Below are positions 1-5,541 of a stretch of DNA of 5,671 bases, piece after piece. The translations under genes and the position numbers were made by a program. The notes under the pieces were generated by a model. It saw only the letters and a program-made list of their open reading frames with translations. It did not search any database and was not told the origin of the DNA. Positions within the stretch are counted from its first letter, which is position 1, and each line of letters starts with the position of its first letter. The DNA is from Caryophanales bacterium UBA6448 (GTDB taxonomy: Bacteria > Bacillota_I > Bacilli_A > RF39 > UBA660), in NCBI GenBank assembly GCA_002439555.1, contig DJOC01000072.1, positions 13,463 to 19,133 of the forward strand. Reading direction: 5' to 3'.

Positions 1-176
1 GTATTTCCTGCTTTATACATTGCATAAAGTATTCTTCGTTGAACTGGTTTTAAACCATCTCTTACATCTGGAATAGCACGGTCAAGAATTATTTCTTTAG
101 CGTACTTTCCAAATCTATCACCCATTATTTCCTCAAGGGCATAATCTTGTATTCTTTTTAAAATTTCATTTTCCAT
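1..176 (-). CDS. parC: DNA topoisomerase IV subunit A (ParC), N-terminal fragment
   Basis: ParC is the breakage-reunion subunit of topoisomerase IV. With ParE it forms a heterotetramer that decatenates and relaxes replicated chromosomes in the cytoplasm. Only the first 58 codons and part of the next are present; the gene runs off the left edge, so the catalytic tyrosine is not visible. The visible protein starts MENEILKRIQDYALEEIMG and continues through GDRFGKYAKEIILDRAIP to RDGLKPVQRRILYAMYKAG, the conserved N-terminal arm of type IIA topoisomerase A subunits. The GDRFGKYAKEII stretch and VQRRIL (GyrA usually has VHRRIL) favour ParC of the Gram-positive type over GyrA, as does the parE gene directly upstream. 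The ATG at 176-174 follows an AGGGGG Shine-Dalgarno. The gene is co-transcribed with parE, with 3 bases between the parE stop and this start. Confidence 0.95.
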   Translation of the reverse strand, partial: MENEILKRIQDYALEEIMGDRFGKYAKEIILDRAIPDVRDGLKPVQRRILYAMYKAGN

Positions 177-179
177 ATT

Positions 180-2087
180 TTACCCCCTATAATTATCTTC
201 CATGGTAAACTCAACATTTTCGTTTATCCATTCCTTTCTAGGTTCAACTTTATCGCCCATTAGTGTACTGACTCTTTTTTCTGCAAGAGCGGCATCTGTA
301 ATATTTACTCTAATAAGCATTCTTGTATCTGGATTCATTGTTGTTTCCCAAAGTTGTTCAGGATTCATTTCACCAAGTCCTTTATATCTTTGAACAGCAT
401 ATTTACCAGAATTTTCTCTTTTTATGTTTTCAAGTTCTTCATCAGTATAAGCATAAAATCTTTTCTTACCATAATCAATTTTATAAAGTGGAGGTACAGC
501 TATATATAAATGTCCTGTTTCAATAAGACCACGCATATATCTATAAAAGAATGTCAAAAGTAATATTTGAATATGTGCTCCATCAACATCGGCATCGGTC
601 ATAATTATTACTTTATCATAATTTGACTCACTTGCATCAAAACTTTGACCTACACCAGCACCAATTGTATAGATTAAGGTATTAATTTCTTCATTTTTAA
701 ATAATTCTTCACTACTTGCTTTATCAGCATTTATAACTTTACCACGAAGAGGAAGTATTGCTTGAAATTTACGATTTCTTCCACCTTTAGCAGAACCACC
801 TGCTGAATTACCTTCGACTATAAATAGTTCATTTATTTTAGGATTTTTACTTTGCGCAGGAGCAAGTTTTCCAGATAAATTCTTTTCTATTTTACTTTTA
901 TTTTTACCATTTCTTGCTTCTTCTCTTGCTTTTCTTGCGGCCTCCCTAGCAGTTTTACTCTTCATTGCTTTTTCAAGTATATTAAGGGCAACCTCTTTAT
1001 TTTCCTCAAGATAGAATTTTAAACTATCATAAGTTATACTTTCGGTTATACTTCTTGCTTCAGGAGTACCAAGTTTTCCTTTTGTTTGACCCTCAAACTG
1101 TAAAAGTTCCTCAGGTATTTTAAGACTTATTACTGCGGTTAGTCCCTCTCTGACATCTGCTCCATCAAGTGAATAGTCTTTGCCTTTAAAAATACTATTA
1201 TTTTTTGCATAATCATTAAATGCTTTTGTAATTCCTGTTTTAAAACCAACTTCGTGAGAACCACCATCACCAGTTTTAACATTATTTACAAATGATAAAA
1301 TATTTTCTTGATAAGTATCAGTATACTGAAGAGCAACATCTACTTCAATACCTTGTTTAGTTCCAGAATAGTTTATTACTTTATGAAGGGTTGTTTTATC
1401 TTCATTTATATAATCAACAAAACTTGTAAGTCCATTTTCATAATGATATTTAACTTCTTTTTTATCGGCTTCATCAATAACTTCAATTGTAAGTCCAGGA
1501 AGTAAAAAAGCACTTTCTTGCATTCTTTCACAAATTGTTGTATATGAAAATTGTAAGTTTTTAAAAATTTCATCATCAGGTTTAAATTTTACAATAGTTC
1601 CAGTTTTTTTACTTTCGCCAATTGTCCTAAGCGGATTTTTTACTTTACCACCATTTTCAAAATCAATTTCACTTATTTTACCATCACGATAAATTACCAC
1701 TGTCATTGAACTTGATAAAGCATTAACTACAGAGGCACCAACACCGTGAAGTCCTCCGGAAACTTTATAACCATCCTCTGTGAACTTACCACCTGCGTGA
1801 AGGACAGTATAAATAACCTCAGGAGTACTTTTTCCTGAAGCGTGCATTCCAATCGGTACACCACGGCCATTGTCCGCTACCGTAATTGAATTATCTTTAT
1901 TAATAACTATTTTTATATAGTTACCAAAACCATTTATTACTTCATCTATTGAGTTGTCTACAATTTCCCACACTAAATGATGAAGGCCTCTTTTATCTGT
2001 TGAACCAATATACATACCTGGTCTTTTTCTAACAGCCTCCAAGCCCTCTAAAATCTTAATAGACGATTCATCATATTTTTTTACCAT
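180..2087 (-). CDS. parE: DNA topoisomerase IV subunit B (ParE)
   Basis: ParE is the ATPase subunit of topoisomerase IV. It clamps DNA on ATP binding and drives strand passage through the ParC gate. At 635 aa it is full length, a little shorter than typical Gram-positive ParE (about 650-660). The GHKL ATPase domain carries EIVDNSIDE (base E41, Mg-binding N45), DNGRGVP (D72) and GGLHGVGASVVNALS at 111-125. The transducer has the QTK loop at 334-336, whose lysine contacts the ATP phosphate. A basic Lys/Arg/Ala-rich helix at about 376-405 leads into the TOPRIM domain with IVEGNSAGGSAKGG (E425) and MTDADVDGAH (D498, D500, D502). QRYKGLGEMNPEQLWETTMN at 566-585 is the C-terminal hallmark. ILPLRGKVIN, NEEINTLIYTIGAGVG and the parC gene next to it separate it from GyrB. 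The ATG follows AAGGTGGT with good spacing. It heads a parE-parC operon with its own promoter. No key residue is missing. Confidence 0.97.
   Translation of the reverse strand: MVKKYDESSIKILEGLEAVRKRPGMYIGSTDKRGLHHLVWEIVDNSIDEVINGFGNYIKIVINKDNSITVADNGRGVPIGMHASGKSTPEVIYTVLHAGGKFTEDGYKVSGGLHGVGASVVNALSSSMTVVIYRDGKISEIDFENGGKVKNPLRTIGESKKTGTIVKFKPDDEIFKNLQFSYTTICERMQESAFLLPGLTIEVIDEADKKEVKYHYENGLTSFVDYINEDKTTLHKVINYSGTKQGIEVDVALQYTDTYQENILSFVNNVKTGDGGSHEVGFKTGITKAFNDYAKNNSIFKGKDYSLDGADVREGLTAVISLKIPEELLQFEGQTKGKLGTPEARSITESITYDSLKFYLEENKEVALNILEKAMKSKTAREAARKAREEARNGKNKSKIEKNLSGKLAPAQSKNPKINELFIVEGNSAGGSAKGGRNRKFQAILPLRGKVINADKASSEELFKNEEINTLIYTIGAGVGQSFDASESNYDKVIIMTDADVDGAHIQILLLTFFYRYMRGLIETGHLYIAVPPLYKIDYGKKRFYAYTDEELENIKRENSGKYAVQRYKGLGEMNPEQLWETTMNPDTRMLIRVNITDAALAEKRVSTLMGDKVEPRKEWINENVEFTMEDNYRG
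183..188 (-). promoter_or_regulatory. Ribosome-binding site of parC, within the end of parE
   Basis: On the minus strand AGGGGG lies 6 bases upstream of the parC ATG. It forms the last two sense codons of parE (within Arg-Gly), and the parE TAA sits in the spacer. This placement fixes the parC start and implies that translation of the two subunits is coupled, which would help keep them at a matched ratio. The coupling is inferred from the spacing. Confidence 0.75.
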
Positions 2088-2103
2088 AGTACCACCTTAA
2101 ATT

Positions 2104-2132
2104 ATTATAAATAAAAAATTAAATTTTATCAA
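2104..2132 (-). promoter_or_regulatory. Sigma-A-type promoter of parE-parC
   Basis: On the minus strand a -35 box TTGATA (2132-2127) is followed by a 17-bp spacer and a perfect -10 box TATAAT (2109-2104). This is close to the housekeeping consensus and uses the ideal spacing. Transcription should begin near 2097. The parE ATG is at 2087 and its Shine-Dalgarno AAGGTGGT covers 2098-2091, so the leader would be only about 10 nt and would barely hold the ribosome-binding site. It lies downstream of the terminator of the preceding operon, so parE-parC has independent transcription. Confidence 0.8.
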
Positions 2133-2136
2133 CTTA

Positions 2137-2169
2137 ACTTTACACAATTTCTAATTTATCATGTAAAGT
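2137..2169. repeat. Inverted repeat upstream of the parE promoter
   Basis: ACTTTACA (2137-2144) and TGTAAAGT (2162-2169) are perfect 8-bp inverted arms separated by 17 bases. With a one-base bulge the pairing can extend by about three more pairs. The repeat lies just upstream of the -35 box of parE, where an activator or repressor could bind. It has no T-tract, so it does not look like a terminator. In such AT-rich DNA an 8-bp repeat can arise by chance, so its role is uncertain. Confidence 0.35.
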
Positions 2170-2176
2170 AAGGCAT

Positions 2177-2209
2177 AAAAAAACATAACTAAATTCTATC
2201 GTTATGTTT
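2177..2209 (-). terminator. Intrinsic terminator of the fmt operon
   Basis: On the minus strand AAACATAAC (2209-2201) can pair with GTTATGTTT (2189-2181) across an 11-base loop, and a run of seven T (2183-2177) closes it. The upstream arm encodes the Lys-His-Asn codons near the end of the phosphatidyltransferase gene, the stop codon spans the end of the loop and the first base of the other arm, and the T-tract lies just after. It ends the fmt operon before the parE promoter. The stem is AT-rich and moderately weak, but position and T-run support the call. Confidence 0.75.
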
Positions 2210-2932
2210 AATTTCTTTTCTAATACCCTTTAGACCTTGAGAATCTTTATATTTTTCATAAAAGTCATTATCAAGCCAAATAGTTACAAAGTTATCCCAT
2301 CTATTTTTAATACTTGTTTTAGGTTTTAGATTAATATTAACTTCCGGAATTTTCTCTTTTAAAGTGGAGTCATAAGTCTTTAAAAATTTTAAATAAGAAT
2401 ATAAAGTTAATATTTGAAAAATATATAGTGGTGTAAACAAAGTTAAATATAAAATATTTGAGTTTATTTTATTAATAAAATTTATAAAACCACTACTTAA
2501 AAAAGTTAAACTATTAATATCTGTTACAAGATAGATTAATATAACCGTAATACTCATAACAATTGTTTTAATCTTACCTATTTTTGAAGTTTGAACATTA
2601 ATATTTTTTTGAAACTTTACAAATTGAGTTAAAACGATAGCAAGTTCAAATATAATCGAAGCAATAGAATATTTAGTTACTTGGAATAGAATTATTAAAT
2701 TACTGCAGGAAAATAGTTTATCCGCTACGCCATCAAACATACTACCAAAAAATGTGGCAACGTGAAATTTTCTTGCTAAAAAGCCATCAATACAATCTGT
2801 AAGATAACAACATATAGAAAGAATTGCTGCATATAATCCTCCATAATTAAAATACACTGGAATCATCATAAATACACCAATTATTCTTATCATTGTAAGC
2901 AGATTAACAAATATTAACATAAACTTTTTCAT
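2189..2932 (-). CDS. pgsA: CDP-alcohol phosphatidyltransferase, PgsA type
   Basis: This integral membrane enzyme is expected to transfer a phosphatidyl group from CDP-diacylglycerol to glycerol-3-phosphate, the committed step to phosphatidylglycerol. The full CDP-alcohol phosphatidyltransferase signature is present: D46, D49-G50, A53-R54, then eight residues, G63, D67 and D71. These aspartates bind the metal ions and the CDP moiety. The N-terminal NLLTMIRIIGV and the SKIGKIKT stretch at 116-123 are typical of PgsA. About six hydrophobic segments are visible (about 8-28, 31-45, 73-86, 89-105, 122-138, 159-183). At 247 aa it is longer than usual PgsA (about 180-200) because of a charged C-terminal tail from about 188. 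The ATG at 2932 follows AAAGGA at 7 bases. It is the third gene of the fmt operon, 13 bases after the membrane protein. The family is certain; the acceptor alcohol is inferred and could differ, for example in a cardiolipin synthase-like variant. Confidence 0.85.
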   Translation of the reverse strand: MKKFMLIFVNLLTMIRIIGVFMMIPVYFNYGGLYAAILSICCYLTDCIDGFLARKFHVATFFGSMFDGVADKLFSCSNLIILFQVTKYSIASIIFELAIVLTQFVKFQKNINVQTSKIGKIKTIVMSITVILIYLVTDINSLTFLSSGFINFINKINSNILYLTLFTPLYIFQILTLYSYLKFLKTYDSTLKEKIPEVNINLKPKTSIKNRWDNFVTIWLDNDFYEKYKDSQGLKGIRKEIKHNDRI

Positions 2933-2945
2933 ACTTTCGTCCTTT

Positions 2946-3572
2946 CTATTTTATATTATCAAATTCAAGTAAATAATCATCATTATTATCTTTTATATTG
3001 ATAGATAAAATATTTTGCTCATTAATTTTAAATATTATCTCTATATTTCTATTTTCATAACTTATTTCATTTTCATCTTCATTTACATTCTCTATTAAAT
3101 CTTTGGTTAAATCATATATTTTTTGAATATTTAAATAATCTTCATTTAAATCTAAATACAAATTTTCTAAAGGCACCTTTTCATCCATATTTATTTGAAA
3201 TATTCCTTCATTATCAATTTCATATTTAATAAGTCCTTCACTATTTTCTTTATAGCCTGTATCTTTTTCTTTAGTTTTATTTCCTGTAAAAACAGTTTTA
3301 CCTAACGAAGTATTTACTACATATTTATAATCATAATCACTATTAAGTAATTTTTCTTTCATATCCATAAATGTTGTAACATTTTCTGTTTCATTATTTT
3401 TAGGTAAATTTTTAAGGGTATTATTGTAAGGAATGACTACGATTAAAAAGACGAATAAGAAAAATATAAGCCAAAGTCCTAGGCAAATTAAAGCGTGGTA
3501 TCTTTTATTTTCCCAAAGTTTAACAAAAGTATTATCCGGATCTTTCTTTTTTAACATTTTAATTATTAACAT
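2946..3572 (-). CDS. Unrecognised single-pass membrane protein
   Basis: I do not recognise this family. The predicted protein has 208 aa. It has a short Lys-rich cytoplasmic N terminus (MLIIKMLKKKDPDNTF), one strong membrane segment at about 27-48 (LICLGLWLIFFLFVFLIVVI), and a polar, Asn/Glu/Asp/Lys-rich outer part of about 160 residues that looks mostly beta-strand. The positive-inside rule places the C-terminal domain outside the cell. There is no lipobox, cell-wall anchor or catalytic motif. The ATG at 3572 is chosen because AAGGA lies 8 bases upstream; it overlaps the end of fmt by 14 bases. An in-frame ATG at 3596 has no Shine-Dalgarno and would give 216 aa, and one at 3557, just after the fmt stop, also lacks one. 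Its position between fmt and the phosphatidyltransferase suggests co-expression and perhaps an envelope role, but no function can be assigned. Confidence 0.85.
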   Translation of the reverse strand: MLIIKMLKKKDPDNTFVKLWENKRYHALICLGLWLIFFLFVFLIVVIPYNNTLKNLPKNNETENVTTFMDMKEKLLNSDYDYKYVVNTSLGKTVFTGNKTKEKDTGYKENSEGLIKYEIDNEGIFQINMDEKVPLENLYLDLNEDYLNIQKIYDLTKDLIENVNEDENEISYENRNIEIIFKINEQNILSINIKDNNDDYLLEFDNIK

Positions 3573-4479
3573 ATAAATTTTCCTTATCAATACCATTTAA
3601 AAATGCTTTTATATTCATTTCATTTTTACCCATTGGTTTTATTATTTGGGGACTTATTACGCCATCTTTACAGCCAATTTCCAAATTATTTTTACTTACA
3701 TATACTTTACCTACTTCACTATTTTTTTTAATAAATGAAGCCTTACATACCTTTATTTCCTTATCATTCAAAATAAAATTTGCATAAGGTGAGGGAGCAA
3801 AAGCTCTTATTTGATTTATAATATCTTTTCCAGATTTATTAAAATCTATTTTTTCATCTTCCCTTGTTATAAGTCCTACATAAGTGGCTTCTTCATCATT
3901 TTGTGGAATACTTTCATTTTCTTTTTTCACAATTAATGGTAATGTTTTTTCAAGAAGGTTTGCCCCCAAAATAGATAATTTATTTGATAATGTTTCAAGG
4001 TTATCATCAATATCTATATTAACACTTTCCATTGAAATTATATTTCCAGTGTCCATACCTTTGTCCATATACATAATAGTTACACCTGTTTTAGTTTCAC
4101 CATTTAAAATAGCACTTTGAATTGGCGATGCTCCCCTGTATTTTGGTAAAAGAGATGCGTGTACATTGATACATCCAAGTTTTGGAATACTTAAAATACT
4201 TTCAGGTACTATTTTTCCATATGCACAAGTTATGATTATATCTGGATTAATTTCACTTATTTCTTCGAATGCATCCTTAATTTTATCAGGTGTTATTACA
4301 TCAATTTTATTTTCTAAAGCACATTTTTTAACTGGTGAATAAGTAAGTATTCTTTTTCTTCCTTCATAAGTATCTTTTTTTGTTACCACTAAAACAAGGT
4401 TAGTATTTTTTATTAAATATTCAAGTACTGGAACTGCGAATAAAGGTGTTCCCATAAATATTACTTTTAAGTCTTTCAT
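3559..4479 (-). CDS. fmt: Methionyl-tRNA formyltransferase
   Basis: Fmt transfers a formyl group from 10-formyl-tetrahydrofolate to Met-tRNA(fMet) in the cytoplasm, making the initiator tRNA. The 306 aa match the usual length (about 310). The N-terminal Rossmann-like domain begins VIFMGTPLFAVPVLE. The catalytic site shows NVHASLLPKYRGASPI with N105, H107 and S109, followed by D143 in MDKGMDTG, the Asn-His-Asp set of formyltransferases. The tRNA-binding loop at about 33-49 keeps GRKR but has KKDTYE where many homologues have QPDRP. The C-terminal tRNA-binding domain (about 204-306) shows EDEKIDFNKSGKDIINQIRAFAPSP and a late FLNG. The ATG at 4479 follows GGAGG with 4-base spacing. It is the first gene of an operon with the membrane protein and the PgsA-type gene. 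In many Bacillota fmt follows def or priA; here an accessory cassette lies upstream instead. Confidence 0.97.
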   Translation of the reverse strand: MKDLKVIFMGTPLFAVPVLEYLIKNTNLVLVVTKKDTYEGRKRILTYSPVKKCALENKIDVITPDKIKDAFEEISEINPDIIITCAYGKIVPESILSIPKLGCINVHASLLPKYRGASPIQSAILNGETKTGVTIMYMDKGMDTGNIISMESVNIDIDDNLETLSNKLSILGANLLEKTLPLIVKKENESIPQNDEEATYVGLITREDEKIDFNKSGKDIINQIRAFAPSPYANFILNDKEIKVCKASFIKKNSEVGKVYVSKNNLEIGCKDGVISPQIIKPMGKNEMNIKAFLNGIDKENLYVNN

Positions 4480-4488
4480 GTAGCCTCC

Positions 4489-4505
4489 GTATAACTAGAT
4501 TATAC
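4489..4505. repeat. Inverted repeat over the fmt -10 box and start site
   Basis: On the minus strand GTATAA, TCTAG, TTATAC forms 6-bp perfect arms around a 5-base centre. It covers the TATAAT -10 box and the expected transcription start. This is where a repressor would block polymerase. The alternative is chance, since one arm is largely the -10 box itself. No known operator consensus was recognised. Confidence 0.35.
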
Positions 4506-4527
4506 ACTATTTTTCCCTAAAATTAAA
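4499..4527 (-). promoter_or_regulatory. Probable promoter of the fmt operon
   Basis: On the minus strand a perfect -10 box TATAAT occupies 4504-4499, 20 bases upstream of the fmt ATG. At 17-bp spacing the -35 position (4527-4522) reads TTTAAT, a weak match. Transcription would start near 4492, just ahead of the GGAGG at 4488-4484, giving a very short leader. A terminator upstream (4592-4561) supports the need for a separate promoter here. The -10 is convincing; the -35 is poor, so an activator may be involved. Confidence 0.6.
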
Positions 4528-4560
4528 GAAATTTCATTTTTTCTATAAAAATTCTACAAA

Positions 4561-4592
4561 ACAAAAAAACTTAGACATTTCTATCTAAGTTT
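4561..4592 (-). terminator. Intrinsic terminator of the ORF6N cassette
   Basis: On the minus strand AAACTTAGA (4592-4584) pairs with TCTAAGTTT (4575-4567) as a 9-bp stem with an 8-base loop. A T-run follows (seven T at 4569-4563, then GTTTTG). It lies about 80 bases after the ORF6N stop codon and ahead of the fmt promoter, so it should separate the accessory cassette from the housekeeping operon. Confidence 0.85.
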
Positions 4593-4671
4593 ATAAATTA
4601 ATTTTAACTTTTGATCGTGACTTATACAGCAGCAAATCTAGGAAGCAAACCATATTTTAATAAATTTCTTA
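4593..4671 (-). other. Spacer after the ORF6N gene, possible coding remnant
   Basis: This 79-base stretch lies between the ORF6N stop and its terminator. Its middle part (about 4622-4655) is less AT-rich than its surroundings. On the minus strand one frame reads RNLLKYGLLPRFAAV and then a TAA at 4624-4622; it is closed by a TGA about 18 codons upstream. It could be the tail of a gene lost when the cassette arrived, or simply a chance frame. There is no tRNA-like fold or further hairpin that I can see. Confidence 0.2.
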
Positions 4672-5541
4672 CTATGACTCATTAAACATATTTATAGTTT
4701 TTAATATTCTATTTAAATATTCTAAATCATTTAGTTTATGAATACCAAAGCATTTCTTCCCTAAATCTTTAAAACTTGCTCCACTAGAATATAATAATTT
4801 TCTATCAATTATTATAAATCTATCATGAAATGAATTATTATTTATAAAAGTTACATTATTATATTGATGTTCATACTTACTTTTTAATACATTATTTATA
4901 TTATTTGATACTATTATTATTTTTTTATTAATACTTTTCAGTATATCCAATAATTCTTTTCCTGCATAATTATCAATTATAACTATTTCCTTATTAGATT
5001 TGCCCAAAATATCCATAAGAAGTGAGTATGCATCATACAACTCATTTTCAAAGAAAATTTTATTCATTTCTTTTTCCTTAAATTTATCTAATGTACTTTC
5101 TAAAACTAATAATCTATTTTCATGATTAAGAAGTATTTCATTTTTATTAGCAAAATATTTTCTCATTTTTACAAAAGCATCTATAATTTCTATATTTACT
5201 TTAACTGCTATATCACTTTTTAATAATCCAGATAGCATCATGATACCTTGCTCAGTTAAAACATATGGCAAATACTTATAATGTTGTCCACGTAAATTAT
5301 TATTTTTGTTTAAGGTCGCAAATTGCGATCTTAAAGACAGGTTGCTAATTTCTTCATTTGTTAGTTGAAAGCAAAAAGAACTTGGAAATCTATTAATATT
5401 TCTCTTAATTACTTCATTTATTCTTCTAGTTTCCACATGATAGAGTTTTGCAACATCAGAGGATAACGTAACTTGTACTCCTCTAACTTCATAAATCATA
5501 TCTTCAATTATTATTTTTTCTTTATCTGATAATAAATTCAA
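4672..5541 (-). CDS. ORF6N-domain protein with C-terminal PLD-like domain
   Basis: The protein has 289 aa. Residues about 10-128 match the ORF6N family, a DNA-binding domain common in phages, plasmids and genomic islands: IYEVRGVQVTLSSDVAKLYH, VETRRINEVIKRNINRFP, SFCFQLTNEE, LRSQFATL, YLPYVLTEQGIMMLSGLL and IIDAFVKMRKY. Residues about 131-160 are a charged, probable coiled-coil linker. Residues about 160-289 resemble a phospholipase D-like domain with one motif: H239-D-R241, four residues, D246, then GAS at 254-256. The usual HxK lysine is replaced by arginine, and only one copy is present, so an active enzyme would need to dimerise, or the domain may only bind nucleic acid. The start is TTG at 5541, supported by an ideal AAGGAGG 7 bases upstream; the next in-frame ATG would remove the start of the domain. 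It overlaps the upstream XRE gene by 4 bases. DNA binding is expected; the biological role is not known to me. The cassette looks laterally acquired. Confidence 0.88.
   Translation of the reverse strand: MNLLSDKEKIIIEDMIYEVRGVQVTLSSDVAKLYHVETRRINEVIKRNINRFPSSFCFQLTNEEISNLSLRSQFATLNKNNNLRGQHYKYLPYVLTEQGIMMLSGLLKSDIAVKVNIEIIDAFVKMRKYFANKNEILLNHENRLLVLESTLDKFKEKEMNKIFFENELYDAYSLLMDILGKSNKEIVIIDNYAGKELLDILKSINKKIIIVSNNINNVLKSKYEHQYNNVTFINNNSFHDRFIIIDRKLLYSSGASFKDLGKKCFGIHKLNDLEYLNRILKTINMFNES
5309..5335. repeat. 27-bp near-perfect palindrome inside the ORF6N gene
   Basis: On the minus strand the left arm TTTAAGATCGCAA and the right arm TTGCGACCTTAAA flank a single T. Twelve of 13 positions pair. 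It encodes the SLRSQFATLN part of the ORF6N domain (residues 69-78). The codons used, TCG for Ser72, GCG for Ala75 and ACC for Thr76, are GC-ending in an otherwise strongly AT-ending gene. Two of the four CpG dinucleotides in the 870-bp gene lie in it. This suggests selection on the DNA or RNA as well as on the protein. It could be an internal operator or an mRNA hairpin. Confidence 0.7.

Noticed and set aside
202..526. Plus-strand open frames of 63 and 67 codons at 202-393 and 323-526
   Set aside because: They lie antisense to the strongly conserved end of parE, have no convincing ribosome-binding site or recognisable product, and overlap each other.
1308..1505. Plus-strand open frame of 65 codons inside parE
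   Set aside because: It is the antisense shadow of an AT-rich coding region; the Ile/Phe-rich translation is an effect of composition.
180..2087. Calling the type IIA ATPase subunit GyrB instead of ParE
   Set aside because: ILPLRGKVIN, NEEINTLIYTIGAGVG and the downstream A subunit with GDRFGKYAKEII and VQRRIL match the ParE-ParC pair of Gram-positive bacteria better than GyrB-GyrA.
3573..3596. Upstream ATG start at 3596 for the membrane protein (216 aa)
   Set aside because: It has no Shine-Dalgarno and lies deep in the fmt coding end, whereas the ATG at 3572 has AAGGA at 8 bases.
3884..4120. Plus-strand open frame of 78 codons opposite fmt
   Set aside because: It is antisense to the conserved fmt sequence, with no known motif and no upstream site supporting translation.
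4593..4671. A tRNA or attachment site next to the accessory cassette
   Set aside because: No cloverleaf arms or TTC-type loop can be drawn on either strand, and no direct repeat that would mark an insertion was found within the window.
5538..5540. TGA read as tryptophan (Mycoplasma-type code)
   Set aside because: Trp is encoded by TGG in parE and the membrane protein, and the TGA here sits exactly at the natural end of an XRE protein, overlapping the next start codon.
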